The notes beneath the pieces are model-generated. The model saw only the letters and a program-made list of their open reading frames with translations. It had not been told where the DNA came from and made no database searches. A stretch of DNA of 20,558 nucleotides from Dehalococcoidia bacterium (GTDB lineage Bacteria > Chloroflexota > Dehalococcoidia > Dehalococcoidales > Fen-1064): positions 17,438 through 37,995 of the forward strand of contig PMCB01000097.1 in the NCBI GenBank assembly GCA_003153955.1. The letters run 5' to 3'. This document shows, piece by piece, positions 1-7,915 of the stretch; position 1 is the first letter of the stretch; every line of letters starts with the position of its first letter. Made by a program: the position numbers and the translations under genes.

Positions 1-992
1 CGGATAAAAGCATTCAAATGTAATGCCACCACCAAGGCATCCTCAAGATAATTAATGATCACGCGGTCCTCACGATTCGGCATTCGCATCACGGCCCATT
101 CATCGATGGCGATGTTGATGGGATGCCTGATGCCGCGTTCCAGACTCACAGCCTGAATCAATCCTTCATAAGCACTCAGATGTTGATTAAAATCTTCGGC
201 GAAGGCCATGAATGTTTCGAACGGGGCGCTGTTATCCAGGTGCGCATAACGGTGAAGAGCCATATAATCGATATTAGTGCCGGCCTGTTCCAGGATTAAT
301 TGGGTCCGTTCCACCCATTCCGTCTTAATGCCTGTAAAATCAGGAAAGGGATAATCTTCCCAGATGGAGACCGCTGCGGCAACCAATTTTATTGTTGGGT
401 CGACCCATTTCATCACCTTGCTAAACTCGGTGACAGACCTGGCATATTCCTGGGGGGTTTTATAGCCGATTTGCCAGGGTCCGTCAACTTCGTTGCCGAT
501 ACCCCAATATTTGACCTTATGCGGTGCATCAAAACCGTGTTTGCGGCGTAATTTCACCAACGCAGAATCGCCGGTGCCGTTGCAATATTCCACCCAATCG
601 GCCGCTTCCCGCATGTCACCGTCGCCGCAATTAGCACAAAAATATGGTTCGATGTTCATTTTCCGGCAAAATTGCATAAATTCATTGGTACCGAATTGAT
701 TTGATATCTGGGCATTCCAGGCCAAATCATGGCGTACAGGACGATCCTCTTTGGGGCCGACGCCGTCTATCCACCGATAACCCGAAGCCAGGTTCCCGCC
801 GGGCCACCTGATGTTCGGCATACGCATCTGTTCCAGTGCGGTCCGGACTTCGCCGCGTAAACCTTCTTTATCAGCTTGAGGTGAATCCGGGTAATAAATA
901 CCGCCGTAGACTTTATTTTCCAGGTAACCGCCAAAAATATTCCGGTCGATATCGCTGATGACACGTTCCGGGTCAATCTTGATCTGATTCAT
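1..992 (-). CDS. GH51 alpha-L-arabinofuranosidase, C-terminus cut by window edge
   Basis: The reading frame starts at ATG 992 and stays open to base 1, giving 330 residues without a stop. GH51 enzymes usually have about 500 residues, so the end of the barrel and the C-terminal beta-sandwich lie outside the window. The N-terminus has the family's typical FGGYLEN segment (20-26) and an RWPGGN motif (62-67). The acid/base glutamate is E168 in YWGIGNE, and the nucleophile is E298 in IAIDEW, so both catalytic residues are visible. The family releases arabinose from arabinan and arabinoxylan side chains. No signal peptide is seen, so the enzyme is probably cytoplasmic and acts on imported oligosaccharides. 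A GAGGGAAC ribosome site lies 8 nt before the ATG. The gene is divergent from the VOC/oxidoreductase operon. Confidence 0.9.
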   Translation of the reverse strand, partial: MNQIKIDPERVISDIDRNIFGGYLENKVYGGIYYPDSPQADKEGLRGEVRTALEQMRMPNIRWPGGNLASGYRWIDGVGPKEDRPVRHDLAWNAQISNQFGTNEFMQFCRKMNIEPYFCANCGDGDMREAADWVEYCNGTGDSALVKLRRKHGFDAPHKVKYWGIGNEVDGPWQIGYKTPQEYARSVTEFSKVMKWVDPTIKLVAAAVSIWEDYPFPDFTGIKTEWVERTQLILEQAGTNIDYMALHRYAHLDNSAPFETFMAFAEDFNQHLSAYEGLIQAVSLERGIRHPINIAIDEWAVMRMPNREDRVIINYLEDALVVALHLNAFI

Positions 993-1037
993 GATTAGTT
1001 CCCTCAGAATTTAATTTTTCCGCTAAACCTGCTTCTC

Positions 1038-1066
1038 AGGATAACGGCTCGAAGCCTGGTTGTCAA
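1038..1066 (-). promoter_or_regulatory. sigma70-like promoter of the arabinofuranosidase gene
   Basis: On the minus strand a perfect -35 TTGACA (1061-1066) is followed after exactly 17 nt by TATCCT (1038-1043), 46 nt before the ATG of the GH51 gene. The spacer holds a short inverted repeat, GGCT-TCG-AGCC, which could be an operator half or chance. Confidence 0.55.
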
Positions 1067-1115
1067 GAAATTTGATTCCATGTTTGCCGTTCCTACTTTT
1101 TTGTATCGGATATTA

Positions 1116-1136
1116 TATAATCATGGTAAATTTACC
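1116..1136 (+). promoter_or_regulatory. -10 element and overlapping 12-bp palindrome before the VOC operon
   Basis: A perfect -10 TATAAT (1116-1121) has no good -35 at the usual spacing. Three bases after it lies a perfect 12-bp palindrome, GGTAAATTTACC (1125-1136), across the expected transcription start and 20 nt before the first start codon. The position suits a repressor operator. The regulator is unknown and not encoded in the window. Confidence 0.35.
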
Positions 1137-1156
1137 GGTTCTGTTTTTCAGGACAA

Positions 1157-1630
1157 ATGGAGCGACGGATAAAAATGGAAAAAGGATTAATCGGGACACA
1201 GGTAGTTACTCAAATCGGGATTCTGGTTAACGATATCGAGAAAACCTGCCAAAAATACGCTGAATTTCTGGGTGTGGAAAACCCGGGGTTTAAAATTACG
1301 AATGTTTACAATGAAGCCCGGACAGAGTTCAAAGGTAAGCCGACGGCAGCCAGGGCAAAACTGGCTTTTTTCAAGGTCGGGGAAAACCTGTCCATCGAGT
1401 TGATCGAACCGGACCATCAGCCCAGTACCTGGCGGGAATCGCTGGATATCAACGGGGAAGGCGTCCATCACATCGCTTTTGTGATTAACGGCATGAAAGA
1501 GAAAATCATCAATCTGGAAAAGAACGGCATGCCGCTGCTGCAAAAAGGCGAATACAAAGGCGGCAGATATGCCTACATGAATTGTGAAAAAGAATTAAAA
1601 CTAATTGTAGAATTGCTGGAAAACGATTAA
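1157..1630 (+). CDS. VOC-fold (glyoxalase/methylmalonyl-CoA epimerase-like) protein
   Basis: This is a 157-residue protein with two beta-alpha-beta-beta-beta modules of the vicinal oxygen chelate fold. Candidate metal ligands fall at the family positions: Q19 (TQIGILV), E81 (IELIEP), H104 or H105 (GEGVHHIAF) and E152 (LIVELLE). Sequence style is closest to methylmalonyl-CoA epimerase-like and lactoylglutathione lyase-like proteins. The first metal ligand, normally His in the epimerase, is Gln here, so I do not assign a reaction. The start at 1157 has AGGA 4 nt upstream; a second ATG at 1175 follows GGAG and is equally possible. It is 12 nt upstream of a Gfo/Idh/MocA oxidoreductase and almost surely co-transcribed with it, which suggests a sugar or sugar-acid isomerase/epimerase role. 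Confidence 0.8.
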   Translation: MERRIKMEKGLIGTQVVTQIGILVNDIEKTCQKYAEFLGVENPGFKITNVYNEARTEFKGKPTAARAKLAFFKVGENLSIELIEPDHQPSTWRESLDINGEGVHHIAFVINGMKEKIINLEKNGMPLLQKGEYKGGRYAYMNCEKELKLIVELLEND

Positions 1631-1642
1631 GGAAGGGAACAG

Positions 1643-2626
1643 ATGCAAAAGAAGATAAAATGGGGAATCATGGGGCCCGGGCGCATCGCCCATAAATTTG
1701 CGCAATCGTTAAAATGCAGCGAAGCAGCGGAAATGACCGCAGTCGGCTCAAGGTCAATCGAGCGGGCAGAGAAATTTGCGAAAGAGTACGGCGTCAGCCG
1801 ATCCTACGGCAGTTATGCCGACCTGGCTGCTGACACTGATGTAGACATTATTTATGTTGCCACACCGCATCCGGCACATTTTGAGTGCACTATGCTTTGC
1901 CTGAAAGCCGGCAAAGCAGTTTTATGCGAAAAGCCTTTCACATTGAACGCCTCCGAAACGAAAGTGCTCATTAAAACCGCCAGAGCATCGAAATTATTCC
2001 TGATGGAGGCAATGTGGATGAGATATCTGCCCGCCATCGTAAAAGTGAGAGAACTGCTGACTCAGGGCGCTATCGGGGAAACAAGGATGGTGAAAGCCGA
2101 CTTCGGCAACCGGATACCGTGGGAGCCCTCAGGGCGACTGCTCAACCCGGAGCTTGGAGGCGGGGCGCTGCTGGATGTCGGAATTTACCCGGTATCTTTT
2201 GCCTCGATGGTGTTGGGCGCCAGCCCGACTAAATTAACCGGTGTCGCATACCTTGGTGAGACCGGAGTTGACGAACAATTTTCTGCAGTCCTGGGTTATG
2301 AAGCAGGTAAGATTGCCACCCTTTCCGGGGCAGTCAGGACATCCCTGATTAATGAAGCCAGAATTATTGGAACAGATGGTTATATCCGGGTTCCGGATTT
2401 CTGGCGGGCATCAACATTGGAGTTGTATCAGAACGGAAAGATGGAAAAGTTTGAACTGCCTTTCCGGGCTACCGGCTATATCCACGAAGCAGAGGAGGCG
2501 ATGTACTGTTTGCGGGAAGGATTAACAGAAAGCAGCGTCATGCCGCTTGATGAGTCCTTGAAAATAATGAAGATTCTGGATACATTGAGAAAACAATGGG
2601 GCCTTAAATATCCACAGGAAAAATAA
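1643..2626 (+). CDS. Gfo/Idh/MocA family NAD(P)-dependent oxidoreductase
   Basis: The protein has 327 residues, the usual length for this family. The N-terminal Rossmann domain begins at once with a GPGRIA dinucleotide-binding loop (11-16). The family signature EKPF is at 96-99, with catalytic lysine K97. The C-terminal alpha/beta substrate domain (about 125-325) contains the GGGALLDVGIYP segment typical of dihydrodiol dehydrogenase and D-xylose dehydrogenase-like members. These enzymes oxidise or reduce a hydroxyl of a sugar or cyclitol with NAD(P); the exact substrate cannot be read from the sequence. A GGAAGGG ribosome site sits in the 12-nt gap after the VOC gene, so the two form an operon. 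The divergent arabinofuranosidase makes a pentose-derived substrate plausible. Confidence 0.88.
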   Translation: MQKKIKWGIMGPGRIAHKFAQSLKCSEAAEMTAVGSRSIERAEKFAKEYGVSRSYGSYADLAADTDVDIIYVATPHPAHFECTMLCLKAGKAVLCEKPFTLNASETKVLIKTARASKLFLMEAMWMRYLPAIVKVRELLTQGAIGETRMVKADFGNRIPWEPSGRLLNPELGGGALLDVGIYPVSFASMVLGASPTKLTGVAYLGETGVDEQFSAVLGYEAGKIATLSGAVRTSLINEARIIGTDGYIRVPDFWRASTLELYQNGKMEKFELPFRATGYIHEAEEAMYCLREGLTESSVMPLDESLKIMKILDTLRKQWGLKYPQEK

Positions 2627-2681
2627 AACAATGTTTTTGTTACAAATTTGTTTTAACGTGTTTTTCCCTCAATTTTTGAGT

Positions 2682-2687
2682 TATAAT
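2682..2687 (+). promoter_or_regulatory. -10 element before the aldo/keto reductase
   Basis: A perfect TATAAT lies 52 nt before the start codon of the reductase, in the 113-nt AT-rich gap that follows the oxidoreductase gene. No convincing -35 is seen at 16-18 nt, so it is a possible promoter only. It would let the reductase be expressed apart from the VOC/Gfo pair. Confidence 0.35.
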
Positions 2688-2739
2688 AAGTGCCGATAAT
2701 GAAAGCAAAAACAAAATCGTCGAAACAGGGGAGTTAACA

Positions 2740-3738
2740 ATGAAAATGCGTTTCCTGGGGAAATCCGGTATCAAGGTCTCAGAGGTATGCCTCGGCACGA
2801 TGACTTTTGGGTCTAATTCCAGAATGAAGCAAATCGGGTCGGTCGGTCAACCCGAAGCTGATAAAATTGTGGCTATGGCGCTGGACGGCGGCATCAACTT
2901 TTTTGATACGGCGGACCTCTATTCCGAAGGGCAATCGGAGGAAATTCTGGGCAAGGCGCTGGGAAAACGGCGTAAAGATATCATCCTGGCAACCAAAGTC
3001 CGTAACCGCATGGGGCCGGGGCCGAACGATATCGGACTTTCCCGCCACCACATTCTGGAAGGCTGCGAGGCCAGCCTGAAGCGATTGGGCACGGATTACA
3101 TCGACCTTTATCTGGTGCACCGATGGGACCCCAGCCGTCCGCTGGAAGAAACGATGCGGGTGCTGGACGACCTGGTCCGCCAGGGCAAAATAAGGTATCT
3201 CGGCTGTTCGAACTTTGCCGGTTGGCAATTGATGAAAGCGCTGGCAATTTCAGATAAGCACGACTGGGAAAAATTTGTTGCTTTCCAGGGCCTTTATTCG
3301 TTGATGGCACGTGATTTGGAATACGAATTAGCGCCGTTATGCGTCGACCAGGGGCTGGGAATCCTGACCTGGAGCCCGCTGGCCGGAGGGTTGTTATCCG
3401 GGAAATACCGCCGCGGGCAGCCCCGGCCCAAAGGCGCAAGACTCAGTGAGAGTACTACAATTGCCAACGAGCAAAAAGTTTATGATATCGTCGAGGAACT
3501 GGAAAAAATCGCGGCGCCGCATCACGGCACAGTCTCGCAGGGAGCTCTGAATTATCTCCTTGGCAAATCCGGGGTCAGTTCCGTGGTGGTCGGAATCAGG
3601 ACTCCGGAACAAATGGCAGACAACCTGAAAACCACGGAATGGGAAATGACACAGGAAGAAATCTCCAGGTTGGATAAACTGAGTAAACCGGCGCCGGTCT
3701 ATCCCTATGATTTTCAGGCGCATTACCCGCCCGAGTAA
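2740..3738 (+). CDS. aldo/keto reductase
   Basis: This 332-residue cytoplasmic protein has the (beta/alpha)8 aldo/keto reductase fold. The complete catalytic tetrad is visible: D56 in FFDTAD, Y61, K86 in ILATKV and H127 in YLVHRWD. The GxSNF segment (LGCSNFAGWQ) and the SPLAGGLLSGKY stretch are typical of the YajO/Tas-like branch that uses NADPH. The family reduces aldehydes and ketones, including sugar aldehydes. An AGGGGAG ribosome site is well placed before ATG 2740. It lies in the same direction as the VOC/Gfo pair, 113 nt downstream, and is followed by a strong terminator. The substrate is not predictable; carbohydrate or aldehyde metabolism is inferred from context. Confidence 0.9.
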   Translation: MKMRFLGKSGIKVSEVCLGTMTFGSNSRMKQIGSVGQPEADKIVAMALDGGINFFDTADLYSEGQSEEILGKALGKRRKDIILATKVRNRMGPGPNDIGLSRHHILEGCEASLKRLGTDYIDLYLVHRWDPSRPLEETMRVLDDLVRQGKIRYLGCSNFAGWQLMKALAISDKHDWEKFVAFQGLYSLMARDLEYELAPLCVDQGLGILTWSPLAGGLLSGKYRRGQPRPKGARLSESTTIANEQKVYDIVEELEKIAAPHHGTVSQGALNYLLGKSGVSSVVVGIRTPEQMADNLKTTEWEMTQEEISRLDKLSKPAPVYPYDFQAHYPPE

Positions 3739-3771
3739 TTGAGGGCAAGCAAAGGCTAATAATAAAGCTAA

Positions 3772-3806
3772 AAAGCCGCAGCACCAGGTGCTGCGGCTTT
3801 CTTTAT
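3772..3806. terminator. bidirectional rho-independent terminator
   Basis: AAAGCCGCAGCACC (3772-3785) pairs perfectly with 3787-3800, giving a GC-rich stem of about 13 bp with a 3-nt loop. The plus strand continues CTTTCTTTATT and the minus strand continues TTTTTAGCTTTATT. It lies between the convergent aldo/keto reductase and Ig-like lipoprotein genes and can serve both. Confidence 0.9.
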
Positions 3807-3848
3807 TCATAAAGTCTGATTACTATGTTAATTCATTAAGTTACCCCA

Positions 3849-5555
3849 TCAAGGAGACACGACATTCAGCGTAATAGATGAACTGTTAATCCCGGACAAT
3901 GTGGCGGTAATTATCGCAGTGCCCGCCGCAACACCGGTAGCGGAGGTATTGGAATTCGCGGCCGAACTGCTCGTTAATACAGTGGCGATATTGGTATTGG
4001 AACTGATCCAGATTACCTGAGAAGTGATGTCCGACATCGAGCCGTCCGAGAATATTCCCACGGCGACAAAAGACAGCGAAGCCCCAACGTTCAAATTACG
4101 GGGAGAAGTCGCCGGTTCAATCATAATCGCAGATAATACTTTCACCCTGATCGTTACCGGTTGGCTGGTAAATCCTGCAATGCTTGCAGTAATTTTTGCA
4201 GTTCCTCCCCCGACAGCGGTGGCGATGCCGCCTGAAGCAATAGTCACAACCGTGGAATCAGAACTGGACCATACTACCTGAGAAGTGAAATCCGATGTTG
4301 AACCGTCCGAATAACTACCGGTGGCGGTAAAATGCTGAGTGGAACCAACACCAATATTGGCAGGAGAAGACGGCGCCACAGAAATTGCAGATAACGAAAT
4401 TACGTTCACAGCCACCGGTTGGCTGGTGATTCCGGCCAGGGCTGCCGTTATTTTGTCAGTCCCGGTTTTCACGCCTGTGACTACACCGCCGGCGGTAATC
4501 GTTGCAATATTTGCGGTAGCACTGGACCATGTTACCTGAGCAGTGATATCCATCAGTGAACCATCGGCAAAAGTACCGACTGCAGTAAAATGCTGTGCGG
4601 CACCTACAGCCAAATTATTTGGGGAAGCCGGCGATATAGCGATGGAAGATAAAGGCTGCACTGCTAATGATGTTGCCTGGCTGGTTACGCCGCCAAGGGT
4701 TGCGGTAATACCGGCCGAACCCGCGGCGATACCGGTAGCCAAACCGTTGGCATAAACCGTTGCGACCTGCGTATTAGAACTGAGCCAGGTTACCTGAGAA
4801 CTTATATCCGCACTGGCGCCGTCCGAATAGGTTGCGATAGCGGTAAATTGCTGAATAGCTCCTATATCAAGATTACGGGGAGAGGCCGCCGGTGTTATTA
4901 AAATAGATGAAATTGCTTTTACAGTTAATTTTAGACTCGGGCTGGTTACTCCGGAGAGAGCGGCCGTAATATTGGCAGTGCCGCTGCCTTCACCGGTAAC
5001 GGCGCCGTTCGCAAAAACAGCCGCAACCGCTGTGTTTGAACTGGTCCATGTGACCTTGGCAGTAATATCCGCGGTGGTGCCGTCAGCATAAGTTCCGACC
5101 GCGGTTAACGGCTGGGATGCGCCGACCCCCAGATCGGCAGGGAAGGCCGGCGTTATTGCGATGGAGGATAACCCGGATGCCGAAGTAATTACCGTTAGTG
5201 TGACGGAAGGGCTGGTAATTCCCGATTGGCTTGCCGTAATACTGGTACTGCCAATCGCAACACCGGTGGCTAACCCGGTCGCGATGCTGGCGATAGAATT
5301 ATTTGAGCTGGTCCAGGTCACTTGAGATGTAATATTCGGAGTGGTTCCGTCGGAATAAATTCCGGTAGCGACGAACCGCTGGGTGGAACCAACCGCTAAA
5401 TTAGCAGGAGAGTATGGGGTTACTGAAATTGAAACTAATGTGGCCGTAGACTTGGTTGTTGCAGAACCGGAACAGGCTGTCATGCCCAGGATTAAAACGA
5501 CGGCTAAACTTAATGACAGAAAAGCAGCAATGAATTTTGTCGGTTTTCTTTTCAT
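3849..5555 (-). CDS. lipoprotein with six bacterial Ig-like (BIG2-type) repeats
   Basis: The protein has 568 residues. It starts with a basic, hydrophobic signal and a lipobox LGMTAC with lipidated C28. It is then almost entirely six repeats of about 85 residues (about 40-122, 129-212, 215-299, 302-385, 388-472, 474-566). Each repeat follows the pattern I.VTP..P.NLAVG..Q.FTA.G.YSDGST.DITSQVTW.SSN, then VATV, G..TG...GTA.ITA and a final L.V. This is the Big_2 group of surface Ig-like domains, used in adhesion or as rigid stalks. No enzyme domain is present. Its start is 51 nt after the stop of the ABC ATPase gene, so it is the third gene of the permease-ATPase operon. A GGGGTGAAG ribosome site lies somewhat far upstream of the ATG. 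The sixth repeat carries an extra Ser/Asn-rich insert (about 528-538). Confidence 0.88.
   Translation of the reverse strand: MKRKPTKFIAAFLSLSLAVVLILGMTACSGSATTKSTATLVSISVTPYSPANLAVGSTQRFVATGIYSDGTTPNITSQVTWTSSNNSIASIATGLATGVAIGSTSITASQSGITSPSVTLTVITSASGLSSIAITPAFPADLGVGASQPLTAVGTYADGTTADITAKVTWTSSNTAVAAVFANGAVTGEGSGTANITAALSGVTSPSLKLTVKAISSILITPAASPRNLDIGAIQQFTAIATYSDGASADISSQVTWLSSNTQVATVYANGLATGIAAGSAGITATLGGVTSQATSLAVQPLSSIAISPASPNNLAVGAAQHFTAVGTFADGSLMDITAQVTWSSATANIATITAGGVVTGVKTGTDKITAALAGITSQPVAVNVISLSAISVAPSSPANIGVGSTQHFTATGSYSDGSTSDFTSQVVWSSSDSTVVTIASGGIATAVGGGTAKITASIAGFTSQPVTIRVKVLSAIMIEPATSPRNLNVGASLSFVAVGIFSDGSMSDITSQVIWISSNTNIATVLTSSSAANSNTSATGVAAGTAIITATLSGINSSSITLNVVSP
3858..5438 (-). 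repeat. six tandem repeat units of about 255 bp coding for Ig-like domains
   Basis: Six in-frame units of about 250-280 bp lie in tandem. At DNA level they are recognisable but diverged, mostly in the part coding for the conserved QVTW.SSN strand. They are protein-domain repeats from old duplications, not a recent exact repeat and not a CRISPR array. Confidence 0.85.
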
Positions 5556-5606
5556 TTTAATTATTCTTCACCCCTTTTATAATGTTTCTCGATGGAATCA
5601 AGTCAG

Positions 5607-6320
5607 CTAACCGGCGGTAGACACGATTTTACCGTCAACCATCTCAATTTTAATGTCAGCGCTGGCGGCAATATCGGCATCATGGGTTGCGATAAGCACT
5701 GTTTTACCGTCTTTGGTTAAACTGCGCAGCAACTCCACAATCCGTTTGCCATTCTTGGAATCAAGGTTGCCTGTCGGTTCGTCCGCCAGGATAATAGGCG
5801 GGTCATTCGCCAGCGCCCGTGCGATGGCCACGCGCTGCTGCTCACCTCCGGATAACTTGGCGGGACTCCTGACCTGACGGGTCCGGTCGATTCCTACCCG
5901 CTCCAGCAGTTTTTGAGCTTTTTCCACCCGCTCTTTATCTTTTGGGTTCAACAGTTCAATCGGCATCATCGCATTTTCCAAGGCTGAAAGGTTAGGAATC
6001 AAACAATAAGATTGAAAGACAAAACCAACTTTTTTAAGACGGTATTTGACTTCAGCATTACCATTTACCTTCGAGACATCGACGCCGTCGACGATAATGC
6101 TGCCGGAAGTCGGCCGGTCCAGCGCCCCGATTAGATTCAACAGGGTGGTTTTACCGCTGCCGCTGGAACCGCGCAGCGCGATCATCTTACCTCTGGGAAA
6201 TCCGATCGTCACTCCGTCCACGGCTTTAACATCGTTGCCTCCGGAACGGAAGTGCTTTTCCAGACCTTTGATTTCAATGATATTTCCCGCAGATTGTTTG
6301 ACAGTTTCAACGTTATTCAT
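5607..6320 (-). CDS. MacB/LolD-type ABC transporter ATPase
   Basis: This 237-residue ATPase has all nucleotide-binding motifs: Walker A GSSGSGKT (51-58), Q-loop Q103 (VFQSY), signature LSGGEQQR (156-163), Walker B IILADE (176-181) and H-loop H213 (ATHD). The ADEPTGNLDS segment is typical of the MacB/LolD/FtsE group, whose members power mechanotransmission rather than classical import. I chose ATG 6320 because GGAGG lies 9 nt upstream; a longer TTG frame at 6353 has no such site. With this start the gene overlaps the end of the permease gene by 8 bp (ATGAATAA), which implies translational coupling and a fixed complex of the two. Confidence 0.95.
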   Translation of the reverse strand: MNNVETVKQSAGNIIEIKGLEKHFRSGGNDVKAVDGVTIGFPRGKMIALRGSSGSGKTTLLNLIGALDRPTSGSIIVDGVDVSKVNGNAEVKYRLKKVGFVFQSYCLIPNLSALENAMMPIELLNPKDKERVEKAQKLLERVGIDRTRQVRSPAKLSGGEQQRVAIARALANDPPIILADEPTGNLDSKNGKRIVELLRSLTKDGKTVLIATHDADIAASADIKIEMVDGKIVSTAG

Positions 6321-7659
6321 TGCGTAATACCTCCGCCGGTCTGACCCGGGCAATATACCAGACGGGAATCACACTGGCGGCCACCGCCAGGATAATTGCT
6401 GAGGCAAAAGCGATTATCAGTACTTCGGGCGATACGGCGACATGAATCCCGCCGATACTGCCGGCAAATATCCTGCCACCGCCGCCGCCAAACACGGTCG
6501 TGCCGCGTCCGCTACCCCCCACTGCGCCGGGGAACGCTCTGGTTGGACCGTTATTAGAAGTAAACAGATTCGCGATCTGCTGCCCGAAAAGAAGCGACAA
6601 GATAATTCCAATAACAGTCGCCGCCACTGTAATAATCGCAGTTTCCAGGCCAAATTGAAAACCGATTTGTCCGTTGGAAGCGCCGATGGCTTTCATTATT
6701 CCAATCTCTCTAATCCGCTGCCGTATCACCAGCACAACCGAAGCAAGAACAACCACGGCGGCAACAACAAAAGAGATGAGCATGCCGGTCTGACTGGAAC
6801 TATTAGCGCTGGTAATAGAACCACTGATACTGGCAAATTCCTGCTGGGCGGTCACGACATCCGCAACAGTCGAGTCCCAAATCCCCCGGATTTCCGTAGC
6901 CACGGTATTGACATTACCGGCACTATCTGCCGTGACAGTGACCGTGGTCGCACCGTTGATGCTGTAAAGACGTTGTACAGTCTCTATCGGCATCACCAGC
7001 ATATTATCTCCGAACTGCTGTCCGGTAGTATAAATGCCAATTACCTGCACCTGGTCGGTCCCGATGGTGATTTCCGACCCGACACTAAGGTTGTTTGCGG
7101 TAGCCAGTGTTTGACCGACGATGGCGACATCCGCATTAGCATCAGCTGCCGTGAAATAGGCACCGGACTCCATCGTCATTGTGCCGCCGCCGGTTAATGT
7201 TGGAGCGGCACCGGTGGGAGTGACGCCCATTACTTGAATTGCCCCGAAACGGCCCCCGACAGGGACCTCAGTAATGACACCGGAAGAGGAACTGCTGCCG
7301 CCAAAGAAATTACCACCTGAAAATTGGATTCCGGAAACTAACTCGTTTCCGCTATATGAAGTATCGACACTTTCCTGAACAGCCGCGACGTGCGGCAGAC
7401 TGCTAAGCTGGTCCACTTGCGGCTGCGGCAACGGACTGGATTCTCCACCGCCACCGCCAAAACCGGAAGAACCGGCCGGCCTGACTGTAATATTATTCCC
7501 GATATTGCCGCTGATTTTGCTGAGCTGGCTGGCAGAGGCAGCGTGTACTTCAAACATAACCAATGCCAGTCCCAGGCTTACTGCCAGAATTACCAGCACC
7601 ACAACGCTTCTGGACGGACTGCGGATGATGTTCAGTAATGCCCTCCGGAGTGTCCTCAT
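6313..7659 (-). CDS. MacB/FtsX-type ABC permease
   Basis: The 448-residue protein has the four-helix MacB plan: TM1 about 18-38, a large extracytoplasmic domain (about 40-288) of the MacB periplasmic core type, then TM2 290-312, TM3 338-360 and TM4 410-433. The cytoplasmic coupling segment REIGIMKAIGAS (317-328) is characteristic. Two Gly-rich patches (65-72 and around 380-402) are unusual additions in extracytoplasmic loops. The likely role is to use ATP hydrolysis by the overlapping ATPase to move or release an envelope substrate such as a lipoprotein, peptide or drug. No MacA/HlyD-type adaptor or outer-membrane channel gene is nearby; an Ig-like lipoprotein occupies the third operon position. 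GGGAGG precedes ATG 7659. It is the first gene after a four-repeat regulator box and promoter. Confidence 0.92.
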   Translation of the reverse strand: MRTLRRALLNIIRSPSRSVVVLVILAVSLGLALVMFEVHAASASQLSKISGNIGNNITVRPAGSSGFGGGGGESSPLPQPQVDQLSSLPHVAAVQESVDTSYSGNELVSGIQFSGGNFFGGSSSSSGVITEVPVGGRFGAIQVMGVTPTGAAPTLTGGGTMTMESGAYFTAADANADVAIVGQTLATANNLSVGSEITIGTDQVQVIGIYTTGQQFGDNMLVMPIETVQRLYSINGATTVTVTADSAGNVNTVATEIRGIWDSTVADVVTAQQEFASISGSITSANSSSQTGMLISFVVAAVVVLASVVLVIRQRIREIGIMKAIGASNGQIGFQFGLETAIITVAATVIGIILSLLFGQQIANLFTSNNGPTRAFPGAVGGSGRGTTVFGGGGGRIFAGSIGGIHVAVSPEVLIIAFASAIILAVAASVIPVWYIARVRPAEVLRNE

Positions 7660-7731
7660 TATTTTTTCCTCCCTATAAATGCTAATTGAATTTGATTATT
7701 GAACCGAATCTGGATATTTTATGCTGAATTC

Positions 7732-7785
7732 AGTTTACCACAGCAAGATGAATGTTCTGTTAATCGAAAATGAATACTGAATGAA
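7732..7785 (-). promoter_or_regulatory. Pho-box-like operator and promoter of the permease operon
   Basis: Read on the minus strand, four direct repeats start at an exact 11-bp period: TTCAT (7781-7785), TTCAT (7770-7774), TTAAC (7759-7763) and TTCAT (7748-7752). Ten bases after the last lies the -10 hexamer TAAACT (7732-7737), with no -35. An 11-bp direct-repeat array in place of the -35, ending 10-11 bp from the -10, is the known layout of promoters activated by PhoB/PhoP of the OmpR family. The predicted leader before ATG 7659 is about 65 nt. A near-identical array precedes the protease gene at 10.2 kb. Confidence 0.75.
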
Positions 7786-7825
7786 CACTACTTAACCCGG
7801 AAACGGCTTAAGGACGATGGCAAAG

Positions 7826-7886
7826 CATAAAAAACGGCTCCGGTTAAAGATTTATGTCCAGAAGTTCTCTAACCGGAGCCGTTATT
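7826..7886 (-). terminator. terminator of the PDZ protease gene
   Basis: A perfect 14-bp inverted repeat, AACGGCTCCGGTTA (7833-7846) and its complement (7870-7883), encloses 23 nt. On the minus strand the stem is followed by TTTTTT (7829-7834), 33 nt after the protease stop codon. It separates the protease transcript from the permease operon promoter. Confidence 0.85.
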
Positions 7887-7915
7887 TGAGAATTAGCCTA
7901 TTATTATGCTCTCGC

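Noticed and set aside
300..699. Plus-strand frames opposite the left edge
   Set aside because: They lie opposite the GH51 gene, whose catalytic motifs settle the coding strand.
4024..4755. Several plus-strand frames of 66-85 codons opposite the Ig-repeat gene
   Set aside because: They recur at about 255-bp steps, the same period as the Ig-like repeats on the other strand, so they are shadows of that gene.
3858..5438. Regular repeats that might suggest a CRISPR or satellite array
   Set aside because: The period is about 255 bp, the units are diverged, and the phase is in frame with Ig-like domains.
6442..7197. A 251-codon plus-strand frame opposite the permease gene
   Set aside because: It lies wholly inside the well-supported MacB/FtsX permease gene; its product is low-complexity and polar with no family likeness and no ribosome site was recognised.
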